A stretch of DNA of 64,000 nt from Circinella umbellata (Eukaryota > Mucoromycota > Mucoromycetes > Mucorales > Lichtheimiaceae): assembly GCA_025093555.1 (NCBI GenBank), contig JAIWNF010000001.1, positions 1,550,001 through 1,614,000 on the forward strand. The letters are read 5' to 3'. Positions within the stretch are counted from its first letter, which is position 1. Each line of letters starts with the position of its first letter. Below are positions 10,860 through 22,760 of the stretch, one piece after another. The position numbers and the translations under genes were made by a program. Below the pieces are notes generated by a model that was given only the letters and a program-made list of their open reading frames with translations, did no database searches and was not told the origin of the DNA.

Positions 10860-11628
10860 TCAAGATATTTCTCCAACTTTTTTTTTTATATTTTAGGCAT
10901 TCTGTGCACAGTGATGGGAGTGCGAGCACTCATGGGTATGTATATATTTGTATTTTGATATATTTCATGGTTATATGCTACTATAGCAGTATAAGCTTTT
11001 GAGAAATACTAATTGAGTTTTTTTTATAGTACTTCATCAACCATGAGTATTGCTTGTAAATGGCTCTCAAGCTCTTTAAGCATCGCCAATAACAACAGCA
11101 ATAACAATCGCCTGGTTATCCGTAGAAGAACAGATAAAAGTGGGTAACCACAATTTAGGTATAGTAACGTTTTATCATTATTATGTTATATATTGTGAGT
11201 GGTGATACTGGTACATGGCAAATTGCAATAATACTGTAGTAGGTATCTCGTAATATGCTTATTTGTTTTTCATTCTATTTTAGTACTCTTTATCATCAAT
11301 TGCTATTATTGAGATCTACTTTATTAATAAACATTAAATAATATTATATTTTTTGACTATAATAGCAGAGAAATGAAATAAAAAAAATATATAAACAAAA
11401 ATATTATTACTGCTGGCTATATAATTTTTCTTTTGATCAACAAAATGAAAACAGAGATGAATATTACTATTATTAAAAATGGGTTATAATTGGTCAATAT
11501 CAGCATACTATTATGGGTTAGACTTCACTTTTCGGGCCAATGGGTATTTGAGTGGTAGGCTTTTATTTGTATTTTTATAATTCTGTAAATCCAGTGAATT
11601 AGAGCTTCTAACAGGATTTTTTTTACAG
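10860..11628. mobile_element. Right end of a second CACTA-like element
   Basis: The right edge, read inward on the minus strand, is CACTGT-A(8)-TCCTGT. This nearly matches the ends of the large element at 22466-32288 (CACCAT-A(8)-TCCTGT). Inside it are two exons homologous to the last exons of that element's coiled-coil gene. The words TTGGTCAATAT and CCAATGGGTATT at about 11497 and 11539 match TTGGTCAATAT and CCAATGAGTATT at about 32112 and 32157. The left part of this copy is not recognisable, so this is a truncated copy. Confidence 0.65.
10897..11147 (+). pseudogene. Last two exons of a coiled-coil accessory gene (truncated copy)
   Basis: Exon 10897-10935 (AG before, GTATG after) reads HSVHSDGSASTHG. 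Exon 11030-11147 continues TSSTMSIACKWLSSSLSI, then an Asn-rich run, RLVIRRRTDKSG and TAA. The two exons join in phase. They correspond to the last two exons of the gene at 26862-28280 (HSVGTSDNASANSRATHS and the Asn run). The upstream exons, including the coiled coil, are absent or unrecognisable. Confidence 0.55.
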
Positions 11629-12139
11629 TGTATAACAAGGACTAATATTATCATGATCTTCTTGACTACTTTCATCTACAAACAAGAAAGATTTTAGTAT
11701 GCCAGTATTATTATTACAAAGAGTACTAAAGCTAAGATAAACAAAAAAAAAGAATGAGCAAGTTACCTTTTGCTTTTCTCTTGCCAAGATTTGTCTTCAT
11801 TTCATTGACAACACTGGAGACCAAACTATCAACTACTTTGATTACTTTTTTCTTGGACTTGAGTTGTTCCTTTACGAGAGCCTTGTCAAGCCAAAATTCA
11901 TGTTGCCTTAACGAGTCTTTCTAAAGATTAAAACCATGAATAAGTTGCGATTTAAGTTCGACATTGTTCATATTATTTAGAATTTCCATATAACGGTTGT
12001 GCGTCTTTTGTTTATTAAGACATTTGAAATGGTTGGCATAGATTTCAAAAGATAATTTATCACCCTCATCAATACACCATTTTTCATCACTTTTCAGACC
12101 TCTTGATCGGACCGGAATACGTGATTTGCCTTTTGACAT
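11623..12139 (-). CDS. Unknown small basic protein, one in-frame TAG
   Basis: Two exons join in phase: 12139-11767 and 11675-11623, with donor GTAACT and acceptor TTTGTAG. The protein starts MSKGKSRIPVRSRGLKSDEK and ends DNISPCYTL. It is highly charged, with a lysine-rich stretch (KEQLKSKKKVIKVV) and an acidic tail. I do not recognise it. An in-frame TAG at 11921-11923 interrupts it after HGFNL, so the annotated product may be only 72 residues or the gene may be dead. The final CTG-TAA codons lie inside the terminal repeat of the adjacent CACTA-like end, so insertion of that element created the present C-terminus. Confidence 0.45.
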
Positions 12140-13149
12140 ATGTATTGTTTGTCTGTAAGACTTTTATTTAAAAAGCATTAAAAAGAATGTTTTTTATGAC
12201 TGAGATAGAATAAAAAAGATATGCTAATATAGAACTACCGATTTCATTCTTGTTCAATTTGGGTTATTTGTATTATTTGAGAACTGCTATTAATATTGTT
12301 ATTATATATGTGTATAGGTTGGTGATTGAGGGTGATAACTATTAATAATATTATTGATATTGTTGTAGGTGAGGGGGAATAGTAGATGATTTGTACAATG
12401 CATTTAAATGGCTGATCATACCATGATCAGTGGTATCTTGTAACAAACTGATAATTTTTTTTTCTTGTTAATTACCATGACATCCCCTACTTTGTGTAAG
12501 TTTATTGAATATAGCAACATGTATAATAACTTTGGCTTTTCTTTATAACTTATATTTTATTTATTTTCTTCCTTAAAGGCAAAATTTTTAAACCAGATAC
12601 CTTGCTAGTTTATCTTAATACAACCGTTTGGTTGTTGTAATGGCATGTAAAAGTGTTTATGGATGCTACTTTTTCCGACTTTTTTAAAAAAGCATTGACT
12701 AACTTATATATGCAAGGACTAGTGTCAAATATTATAGAAACACGGTTGAGGATAATTGATTCATGTGGCAACCACTGGAGATGCTTAATCTCTTCAAGGT
12801 TGTGAAACTGGACGATTGAGCCTGTGTGCCTTCCGATTCCAGGTTCTCCATGGCAACGTGATGCTGGTTAGTGAGAAATCGCTTTCATTGATACTGGGCA
12901 ATGACCTCGGGTAATAAATTTTTTACCACGGTTTCTGTGCCAGGTTCGCGTGCTGCATGATGGTATTATTCTTAATGGTTTTCACTCAACCTCAAAGCTG
13001 CTCTGGATTTTCTGTTTTCTTCAACTACTTTTGAAAGGACACTCAAGGTCATTTTTTCTTATGTTTCTTTTGTAAGAGGAAAAATTGTAACTTCTGTTTT
13101 ACTTATTATAAGTACCTAAATACATGGTCACAAAAAAAATTCAGATAAT
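12140..13149. other. Intergenic stretch with a GC-richer coding-like relic
   Basis: Mostly AT-rich. The segment 12740-13010 is clearly richer in GC and, on the minus strand, reads short coding-like stretches (for example GSIVQFHNLEEIKHLQWLP) broken by stops and frame changes. No family was recognised. Confidence 0.4.
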
Positions 13150-13545
13150 AATAAAAGTACCAGGACACAAAAATAATGATGTTGGGACGCAAATGTGAAA
13201 AATCATGTACGTTTAAAATTTTTGGTTTTTATTTTACGTCTCTAGTCAACACAGCGTCCTTGGCTGACATATTTGCTCGAGACAGATAAAGAAAGAAATA
13301 AGCATATGAAAACCCTGCGCTCGTAAGCAGGGAAAATGTTAAGAGAAAAAAAGTTAAAAGAAAACGTTATATAAAAAGATCAAGGGATTGTATTAATAGG
13401 GTATCAGTATCATCTAGATAAGACTAGGGGAGAAAAATCATATACGCGAAATTCACGGTGCGCAAAGTTGAAATTCACCTTCTGCAAAAGTAAAAATGGG
13501 GGGCCGCGAACAATTAGGAAAAAACCAATAGCAATTCCCCAACTC
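13150..13545. repeat. Dispersed repeat R1, copy 2 (inverted)
   Basis: The reverse complement carries the same ordered words as the copy at 5625-5855: TCCTAATTGTTCGCG, a CCCCCC run, GTATATGATTTTT, CACATTTGCGTCCC and TTTTTGTGTCC. It holds roughly 220 bp of additional internal sequence. A 67-codon frame in this stretch is fortuitous. Confidence 0.55.
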
Positions 13546-14796
13546 CGCAATAAGTTAAGAAGAAACTCGGTTCTACTATTAACAACAGTGCTCTTCTTTT
13601 TCCATGGAATCATGTGAAAGATTGCAAGAGACCATTGATTACTGGGTTACTGTATGCATCAAATCAATATGCCCAAAATAATGGTTTTCATATCTTTTCA
13701 TAACACCCCTTCTCTCCATCTCTACTCCCCAAAACGCCCTAAATCTATCTTTTCATCATATTAAACTAAGATAGTGCATTTTTGTATCTATATATAAAAC
13801 ACATATTACACTACCAAAAAAATTATAAAAATAGGTTGTTGATACCGGGCATTTTACCTTTAATAAACCTATTAGTGACATAATGGCGGAAAGAGAAAAT
13901 AAGTCCCCCCATTCGTGGGAAGTGTTACACATGTCATCAACTGGGATTTAATCCATTTCGGAACGTTTCCGTTAAGCCTAAAATAAAAAAAAGAGCATGA
14001 ATTTTTTTTTTATAATGTATTTTTAGCGTGCATAAGCGAACATGAGAAATTCTTATTATGTAGTCAATTCAATTAGAAATGATGTACACATAAAACCAGT
14101 TAATTTAACAGGATTTTTAGGTATTAATTTTTTTGTTGTTGTTGATCAATGTACCGAAAATAAATAAGAACAATAAAATGGGGTGTTCACTATGTGTACC
14201 TAAGAGCTATTTTTGAATATTAGTCTACACACGTATGTGCTATATAATTGATTTCTATATAGGTGATGAAGAGTAGTGTAAATATATAATATAATAACAT
14301 TACATGATGTTGATGTTGTAAAAAACGATTTAATCTACTGCATGCAATAATATGTAATTTAAATGCTATTTTACATTATGATACAAATGTACTGCTACAT
14401 TATATGATATGACCGAATGATAGTCATGTTATATGCTGCAGTTACTTCTTTCATTCTTACTACGTACAGTAATTACGTAAGAAGGAATATTGATATAAAT
14501 ATTATTTAAAACATACTTATGATAATAATAAAAAAAAACAAGTTGTGATAGTAGATTTGTAGTTTGATAATGATAATAATAAAAGAGATATACACAATGT
14601 TTTATTATTATTTATTTGTGTTTGTTTAATTTGTTATGTGCTTGATTGTTTGGAGGGGGTATATAATTCTGTGATTTGTGTGTATATATATATATTTGTT
14701 ATTAATGTTATTGTTGTTGTCCAATTACAGAGTTGTTCTTTTTTTGTTAAGAATGTATATAATAATGTTAAATGGTATTAAGTGAGGTTATATTAT
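13546..14796. other. AT-rich intergenic stretch
   Basis: No gene or structured repeat was seen. It would contain the 3' flank of the HMMR-like gene. Confidence 0.55.
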
Positions 14797-16994
14797 CTAC
14801 ATTATTGCAGTTCCTTCAGAATAGTTTGTACTAAAACCTGAATCATTTTTTGGAACCGTATCTAAAAATAATAATAATCTTAGTCTGAATAAAAAGAAAA
14901 ACAAGTTAATTAAGAATATAGTAACAAACCTTTGACTTTATTGACACATTTTTCTCCTCTATAATGACTATTGGTTTTTCGTCGATTTTTTAAAGAGGAA
15001 TTTGTTGATGATATAGAAGAAGATGATAATGATAATGATGATATTGTCGATTTTTTTAATAATAATGATGAAGATGAAGATGATAATAATGGTGATGTTG
15101 ATAAAGGTCGTCGTTGTGTAGAAATAGTATTCTTATTCTTATTAGTAGTCATAATAGTAGGAACAGTTATAAATCCATGAGAAATATCATCTTGATGAAT
15201 AGTTTCAATCAGTTCATTCAATTGTCGATTCCACTTTGCCATCCAGTGTAAGTCCGATTTAAGTGCATCTAAATTCATTGCTTGTTTGTTAATAAATTTT
15301 TTGGCTTCCACTAGCTCGTTTGCCAAGCGTTCATATTGAATACTCGGGTCCTTGGATTTCATTCGTTCTTTCATTTCATGCATGACTTGAGTCACATGTT
15401 GATGATATGTGTCAAATCGCACATGTAATTTTTCGATAAGACCCTCTTTTGACTGCAGCTGATGATGTTGGTCTTGCATTTTTGCACATAAACTAAGAAT
15501 TTCCTGTTGACCTTTTGTAACCTGTTCACCTAATTCTGTTAATTCTTGATGACTTTGTTTTAATTGTTGATTCAACTGTTCTATCTCTTGTTGTAAATTA
15601 TGTTGTGTTGTATTCCATTCTTCACGTTCTTGTTCATGATATTCTTTTATATCATTCATTTCTGTTTGAAGTTGAGTTTTAGCTGTGCATACATCATTGA
15701 ATTGCTGTTGTTGTTGATCCATTTCAATTTTTAGAGCGGTCGCTTGGTGCTCTTTTTGGTCAAGTGTTTCATGAGCTGCAAATAATTTTGTTTTAGTTTC
15801 ATCAAGTTTGGATTGTAATTCGTTTATAACTTGTTGATCTTTTTCTTTTACATGGTCAAGATGTTGTTGTTGTCTAATTAAATTTTCATTCAAGTCTCGA
15901 ATCATTTGAGATTGCTCTTCTATTTGTGTTGTTAACTGTGTAATTGTTTCATCTTTTTCAGTTGCTGCAAATAAAAGTACTCTTTTATCCTCCTCCGCCA
16001 CTTGCTGTGCTTTAATCAATGTGTCTTTGGTATCATTCAACTCATTTTCCAATTGATCTAACCGTTTCTGGAGTCGTATTACCTTGGGCGACTTGTCAAT
16101 ATTCTTTTCCAATCGACCCATCTAAATATATAATTATCATTCCGCCATTAATATATAATAGTTATAATGATAAACCGCCCCCCATCCTTTTCCTCCCCCG
16201 GATTCAAAAGAAAAAGAATGTCCTTTCCCCTCCCCCAATATAGGAGGAAAGGAGGTTTATAATAATAATTATGAAAGGGATGTAGTTAAATACCGATTTT
16301 TGTAATAACATATTTTCTTGTCTTAATGAAGCAAGTTCTTGGTTATTTTTTAATAATGTAGATTTTGTAGTTTCTTTTTCTAAAGTCATCGACTGAATTG
16401 TTGTTTCCATTTTACGATTTTTCAACTGTAAAGATTCAATTTCTTTTTGCATTGTATGACGATATTTTTCAAATTGTGTTGCAAGTTCACTCATATGTCT
16501 TTTTGTACGCATATCATCTGTTGTTTTATTACTACTACTGTTATTGGTAGATACTGAAAAACGTGTATCACTTGATAAACTTGTTACTGATGTAGAGTTA
16601 TCACCAGTAAAAAAATCGGGAGATATCTCTACTATATAATAATAATAATTATTATTATTTAGTCGTACCTATAACGTTTTTTATTCTATCTCTCACTCTC
16701 CTCCGCACCCACGTGTCTAATAACTTTTCAACTTTTATGAACAGAGAAAGAACTAACCTGGACCTTCACCATCGAACCGAGTTGTTTGATTTAAAAACCC
16801 ATAACGTTTATGTCTACTTAATTCATCACTTGTTGGAATGTTATATTCACCTGGTCCTGGAATATAGTCTTTAGCACCTATTTTTTTTTAAAGTAACCGC
16901 ATAAAAAAACAAGAGTGTTAATAAGAATATTAGAATATAAGGACTTTATATATATTTATATACCTTCTTGAAATCGTTTTGATTTTGCAAACAT
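14797..16994 (-). CDS. HMMR-like coiled-coil protein with PGPGEY motif
   Basis: Six exons join in phase: 16994-16964, 16877-16758, 16631-16294, 16121-14930 and 14861-14797, with one alternative acceptor three bases downstream at exon 3; the fifth junction restores a tail ending NYSEGTAIM-TAG. The N-terminus MFAKSKRFQEG...DYIPGPGEYNI resembles the N-terminal signature of hyaluronan-mediated motility receptor proteins and other PGPG-x-Y microtubule proteins. Residues from about 110 to 450 are almost pure coiled coil, rich in Gln, Glu and Leu. The C-terminus is Ser-rich. Family knowledge: HMMR-type proteins act at spindle and microtubule organising centres; I infer a cytoskeletal role. The identification rests on the short N-terminal motif plus architecture, so a generic coiled-coil protein is the alternative. 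No lesions were seen. Confidence 0.7.
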
Positions 16995-17040
16995 GAGTTT
17001 AAAAGAAACAAATAAACAATACGCGTTATATAGATTTCAA

Positions 17041-17072
<32 letters not shown>

Positions 17073-17779
17073 GAAGAGTTCGTGTTGTTTATGTTGAGAA
17101 GGTTTAAGTTTTTAAAATAATAATAATAGAATAGGTATATAAAATATGCTGCGTGAATAAAAAAAAACGGAGTCAGTAGATATAATAACTAAAAAGAAGG
17201 GGGGGGGTAGGAGGGTTATTTATTCACATACACACATTTATATATATAGTCAAAAGGTTCGAAATGATTTGACAGCTTGAAGAAGTTTGTATATCAAAAA
17301 AAAAAAAAGTTATATAAAAAGGCAGGAAAAAAGAAAGGTAAAAAAAAAAAGAAAGACAAAGAAAAATAAAAATCACTCACTTTCCTTGCTCCCTTTTCAC
17401 TCTTCTCTCTCTCCCCCCCTTTTTTTTATATATGTAAATGGTGTGATTGAAAAGTGTGTGAGAGTGATGATGAAAAGTTGCATGGAAACACGAAACACAA
17501 AAAAAAAACTTATTATTTATTTTTGGTAATTTTTAAAAAGTAAAAAAAAAAATGTTTTGATTACAAGAGCTTCTTAACATATTCTAAAGCGAATGGGGCT
17601 ATATAAAAAAAATCCCATAAAAAAATATTATTATTAACTTAAACTCATTCAAAACCTATTTCATTTCAAATAGAAAGAAGAATAACTTCTTTTTATCTCT
17701 CTATCTCCCTTTTCTCTATCTCCCTTTTTCATTTCTAACACATTCACAAGCATAATGTTCTTTCTCTCTCTCTCCTCTC
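16995..17779. other. Low-complexity intergenic stretch
   Basis: Contains a long poly-A run at about 17047-17072, further A-rich tracts at 17296-17360 and 17530-17555, and CT-rich tracts at 17395-17430 and 17695-17785. It would hold the promoter of the HMMR-like gene and the 3' flank of the Tom5-like gene. No supported ORF. Confidence 0.55.
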
Positions 17780-18078
17780 TCATAGAAAACCTGTAAAAAA
17801 TAAAGTAAAATGTCACCCGTGTTTTCGTTTTCTCTTCTCCCTTTTTATGTTTATTTTTATGTTTTTTTTTTTTTACTTACCAGCACGAAGGGCAAGGACA
17901 ACAGTGACAAAGTTGGAAACAGATCCCAATGTACGTTGTCGAAGCATGGCCTTTTGTTCAGGCGTTAATTTCGGCTGCTATTATATTTTAATTAAGAATA
18001 ATAATTTAATATTTGTTTTCATTTATATATATATATTCTCTTTCAATTGTTAAATTAACTAACTTGTGGCATAAACAT
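17780..18078 (-). CDS. Tom5-like mitochondrial outer-membrane translocase subunit (putative)
   Basis: A 40-residue protein comes from three exons that join in phase: 18078-18064 (MFMPQ), 17977-17881 and 17790-17780. The introns have GTTAGT/AATAG and GTAAGT/TACAG ends. The sequence has a short polar N-terminus (PKLTPEQKAMLRQRTLG) and one hydrophobic segment (SVSNFVTVVLALRAG) close to the C-terminus, the layout of fungal Tom5, a roughly 50-residue tail-anchored subunit of the TOM complex. Family knowledge: Tom5 helps transfer precursors to the Tom40 pore. It is too small for ordinary ORF calling. The very short last exon (GFL-stop) is the weakest part; the real C-terminus could differ. Confidence 0.5.
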
Positions 18079-20402
18079 GTTTGAATTATGTATATAAAAA
18101 GAATGTTATAACTAAGCCCTACCCTTTTTTTTCTTTTCCCTTGTTAGCGGTTATTGAAAACTTTTTTTTAGTGTCGGGATGAAAAGTTCCGAACTATTTT
18201 GATGGATAATATTATTTTACCTATAGCAACCTAGCAACCTAGCAGCATAACAACCTAGCAGCATTACTAAGTACTAGATTTAATTATAAAAGGGAGAAAA
18301 TGAGGGAGAAAGACCCTTAAAGTTTTGAATTTGAAAAGGAGAGAAAAAGTAATCAATTATATCTATTCATCATTATCATATATCAGTAATAAGGAAGAGC
18401 ATATAAATTAACGAGCAGAGGAAGTTTCCAACATGAAGAAACTAAAAACAGGGATATATTTGTGTATTATTTATTTTTATCACTTGGAAATATTTTATAA
18501 TTGAAACATTTTTTGTTTTATATTGAGATATAGATTTATAATAGTATTATATTAGAACACTCGTAAAAATTATTTTGTATATACAATGCAGGGTTTGGTA
18601 TGTACCTGATATGTACTCTATAGAAATATGTTATTATTCATGTGTATGTATATAGAGTTATTTTAAAGTTAAAGATCTACATAATTAATGTATTTTATTA
18701 TAATAACCGTATTATAGAGTGACATAATTTATGTCATGTATTGTAATCCACTTGGAATAATGGTCAACAACTGAAGATTTGATGAACAGGATACATTGAC
18801 AATTATTTATCGAAGAGATACAAAGCACTTATCCACCAGGCCAAAATACAGTATCAGCTTTCCGTCAAAATAATACTCTCCATGAGAATGCCTACACTAG
18901 TTTGAGGAAATACGTACCAGCCTAGCTTTTGCCAGCTACAAAACATAATGTAAATTTGCCTATAGTTAGATGAAGCTGTTCAAGATAAAGAGAGGACAAT
19001 TCATATAATGAAGCCAATTGTTTAAGGCAGCGTTTTACTACTTATGGGGATTAACTTTTAATGATAAAATGAATAGCATTCATAATATACTGACAATAGA
19101 CCAGCGATTTAATCAGTTAATTAATTGATGACAAAAGCGAATCTAGTACGTATTTACGTATATATATCATATGAATAAGTACAGTAGATTATATAATTGT
19201 ATATACAGCAGTATGGTAGATGAATTGTATCAACATTATAATTACATATTTGATACGTACGTAATGAAGAATAAGTGCGACAAAAGAAGTTGAGGAAGAG
19301 GAATAAAAAGCAGGGTTGTAAAATCCAGCATCGCCACCAACAGTTTGTTTGATAAACTTTCACTTTTGACAACAGGTTATTCTTGCATAAAAAAGCTACG
19401 TATCCAATTATAAACAAAAGAAAAAAAAATCAAAACTTAAATAGAATCTTTAGGCAACCTCTCGTATGATCAAATTATTCTTAATTAAAAAAAAGATATC
19501 ATACAAAATAGAATGGTCGGTTTAAAGAGAAATTAATGTACTATACAGTACGACAAAAAAAAATTGAATTACAGTTAGAAAAAAAAACTACCAGAGATAC
19601 CTAATAAGCCAATTATACAAACAATAATAACTATTTTTGATTAATTATAATAGGAACAGTTCTTTACAAAATTAATGGAAAAGATATTATACGTATAGCA
19701 ACTGACACAATTTATAAATGTACTTCGTGATATACACATATCATATATATTCTCCATGTAGTTTATAAAGAATCGTTATCATGTTATACAGGTCACATAA
19801 GTCTATTTTGCGCACTCCATTACCCGTATAAAATATCTACACTTATATTTTTTAATAAACCAAGTCCTTGAAATGTACATGTCTGTTTATTTTAATGATA
19901 TAAAAAAATAGATCAATGTATAACTGATTTCTGTTTTTCTTTTCTTCATAAAAGGCAGTAGGATTAGAAGGTATTTATTTATTCTGAATAAGTTACGAGA
20001 AGAGTGATCATTTAGGATTATTAAAAGTTTGGGAATTGATCATTTACTATGGCGATAAACATCACTATGACAACGTCACTTGGTGATGTTAGTTACTTTA
20101 TACAATCTTACGTTACACAAAGAAAAGAACTGAATCCTGCCAATATCAATTTTGTATATATAATATTACTCTCCTTCCCCCCCCTTTTTTTATGTAATAT
20201 TTCAATTATTGTTACTGTTATTGAGATTTATGGTAAGTTAGCCAACATACATAAAATTAAGTTATTTTATTTTTTTTCTAAATTACATTACAAATAAGTA
20301 TATCATGATTTGAATCGTGGGTGGTTTGGGAGAAATGAGTTAAAGAGATGAAGGAAAAAAAAATGTAAAATGGAAAAGAGGGGGATGAAAGAATTTTTTT
20401 TC
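18079..20402. other. Long AT-rich intergenic stretch
   Basis: Holds a small imperfect tandem repeat of AACCTAGCA(G) at about 18225-18265. A short coding-like piece at about 18812-18929 (plus strand, QNTVSAFRQNNTLHENAYTS) has no start or neighbours in frame. Frames at 19154-19417 and 20049-20297 are not supported by any motif. Confidence 0.5.
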
Positions 20403-20705
20403 TCATCGTGAAGTTAATACACACCGGCCCATACCAAAATATGAATCACAACAACGATTGAAATCTCCTAAATTTGTATAGTCATTAAATCTACAATGAG
20501 CACCGAATTCTTGAAGAAGTTTACCATGTGTACCAATACAACAGTCTTCAGTATAAATAGGCGGTAGTTCCTTGCAAAAACAATCTGCTGCTAATGTTGT
20601 ATTCACATAAGATAATAGTAACAGTAATAATAATGGAACAAAAATAAACGATTGTAATAATCTCTTATTGTTATTAATGCTGCTGTTCTTGTTATAGTAG
20701 ACCAT
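20403..20705 (-). CDS. Small secreted cysteine-rich protein
   Basis: Single-exon 100-residue protein starting at ATG 20705. Residues 1-14 are polar with several basic residues. Residues 15-39 form a strongly hydrophobic core (SFIFVPLLLLLLLSYV) followed by NTTLAA-D, a good signal-peptidase site. The mature part of about 60 residues holds eight cysteines in the order C-C-CC-C-CC-C (DCFCKE, EDCCIG, AHCRF, NRCCDS, GRCVL). This is not the hydrophobin spacing (C-CC-C-C-CC-C). An extracellular disulfide-stabilised protein is the safe reading; the function is unknown. It lies alone between long AT-rich spacers. Confidence 0.7.
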   Translation of the reverse strand: MVYYNKNSSINNNKRLLQSFIFVPLLLLLLLSYVNTTLAADCFCKELPPIYTEDCCIGTHGKLLQEFGAHCRFNDYTNLGDFNRCCDSYFGMGRCVLTSR

Positions 20706-22465
20706 AATGTTGACAAAATATAGATATATAATAAGAGGTTGTGATGTAATGTGATATGTGCAATGAATATAATATTATTGTTTTGAAATAATTATGGAGA
20801 GTACGTAGCGCTTGATTGATTCACTGAATATTTTGTTAACGTTTTGAAAAAGTAAATAAATGAATGGAAAGGGTTTATCTTTTTATACGTTGACATAAAT
20901 TCTTTCAACGTTTAAGATTGATAATTAATTATATTTGTATAGATAAAAAAAAGAGTGTAAAGGGTTATTAAAAAGAATAAAAAGAATCAAGTTGGTTTAA
21001 AAATAATTATTAACCGGGTTAAAGGACTTTTTATATAATAATTCGGTCTAAATGAACAAACAGAAATCTATACTTGGCAACTCTAAGAGATGATCATGAT
21101 GATTCAGGAGATGAAGGGGCTTTTAACTTTTACCTTTATTAGCTTGAATTTGTCTCTCCTCTCCCTGCCTCTCATCTCCCCCTTTTTTTTCCTTGGTTCA
21201 CGTCGGTGCAATGTCTCTCTTTTTGTTAATAATACTAAATGATTATATTGTTCGAATTGATAGATAACAATAAATAAAAACCAATAATAATGATAGTCAT
21301 GTTTCAAACTAAAGATTCTTCACATGAAATGATTATAATAACCGAATACATGGATTTTCATTTACCCTTCAATACTTTCAAAAAAAATGCTGGTACATTT
21401 TTAAGTATATAAGTAATTTGTATATTTTAGCTTGAATGATTATTTATTATTCATCTTATTACTACTACGTACTTTGTTTTTTTATATAGACTTCTCTTAA
21501 CAATAATATATATGTATAATGAATACACTAACATTTTAAAGGTATGTGTATATACTAATCAAGGAGGTTTATAATATCCTATCCTACATTAAATATCACA
21601 GACGATGTAACTCATCATAACTTGTTTTTTTTTCAATCTCGTGGGATCAATTGAAGGTTACTAAAAAAAATATGACAGCTATGACATTGACTTTAATTGC
21701 TAACAAAGCTTGATTGATTACTGTATAAATTATGATCGTTGCCACAAATCATTTGAGCGTCCTATTATAAAGGGTTCTGTCGAACTTTTTTTTTCATAGT
21801 CAATTTATTCTTTGCATAAAAATACATCAGATCTATTACTGCTTTCACCATATAAAAACGTGGAACTTTATTTTTTGATCATGCATGTTTGTTGTTATGA
21901 TATTTCTTCTATAGGTATACGCAAGAATTTGTTCGTTGTTATTATTATTTAATTTAAATAATCAAAATGCGATGTATAATTGAAGGTATGATCAATATAT
22001 TACATTATTGGCAAGTTACTGTATAAAGTTTGATTGTGTTTAAACTTCTTAATTTTCAAAATGTACTAATATTAGTGATTATAGTATGGTATCATAAAGC
22101 ATAAATTTAATAGCCTATAGACAAGGAGTAAACTAAAAAAAGGAGTGTTTTTTTATGAAGAATATTGATGATGAAACAACATTTTCCATCTAGATGAATT
22201 ATTGGCTCTACCATATATAATAATAAGTGATAAAAACATTTTTTCCACAAAAAAAAAAGAAGATGCAAAGAACGTTACTGTTTATTCTTCTGCTTTTTTT
22301 GTAACTTTAGTTATATAATAAATTAATAAAGCTTAAATAAATATTGGGGAATGTCTATTATATTACTTGATAAGTAAAAAAAGATCTTTATGATTTTTTC
22401 TTGGTTTACTATGTACCTATCATAGTACATAATGTAATTTATTTATGGAATGATAGCTTTATAAT
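20706..22465. other. AT-rich intergenic stretch left of the CACTA-like element
   Basis: No supported gene; only scattered homopolymers. Ends at the left terminus of the large element. Confidence 0.55.
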
Positions 22466-22760
22466 CACCATAAAAAAAATCCTGTGAAATCATGTAAAAA
22501 TCCTGTGGACTAAAAATAAAACGATATCGGTGTTATAAACATTGTAAAATCTTGTGAAATCCTGTGAAATCCTGTAAAAATCCTGTGCGCTATTCTTAAT
22601 TTGGAAGTAGAGCAAAAAAATCTTGTAAAATCCCGTGAAATCATGTAAAAATTCTGTGGACTGTACCTATTTGAGAATCAGGTAAAATATGAGCAAAAAA
22701 ATATAAATACTGTAATATTCTGTAAAGTCATGTAAAATCATGGTTTACTTGTAACATATT
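22466..22760. repeat. Left terminal inverted repeat and subterminal 10-bp array
   Basis: The CACCAT-A(8) end is followed by about 15 imperfect units of AATCCTGTGA (variants with CATG, CTTG, TTCTG and ending AA, GA or GG), some back-to-back at a 10-bp pitch and some separated by short unique pieces. In En/Spm elements such arrays are binding sites for the element's DNA-binding protein; that role here is inference. Confidence 0.8.

Noticed and set aside
18812..18929. Short plus-strand piece QNTVSAFRQNNTLHENAYTS
   Set aside because: No start, no splice context and no second block to support a gene.
20049..20297. 82-codon plus-strand frame
   Set aside because: Hydrophobic AT-driven tail and no motif or splice continuation; not enough to call a gene.
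22479..22760. CRISPR-like array of short repeats
   Set aside because: The repeats are 10 bp, degenerate and partly without spacers, and they mirror the other end of a transposon; this is a eukaryotic subterminal array.
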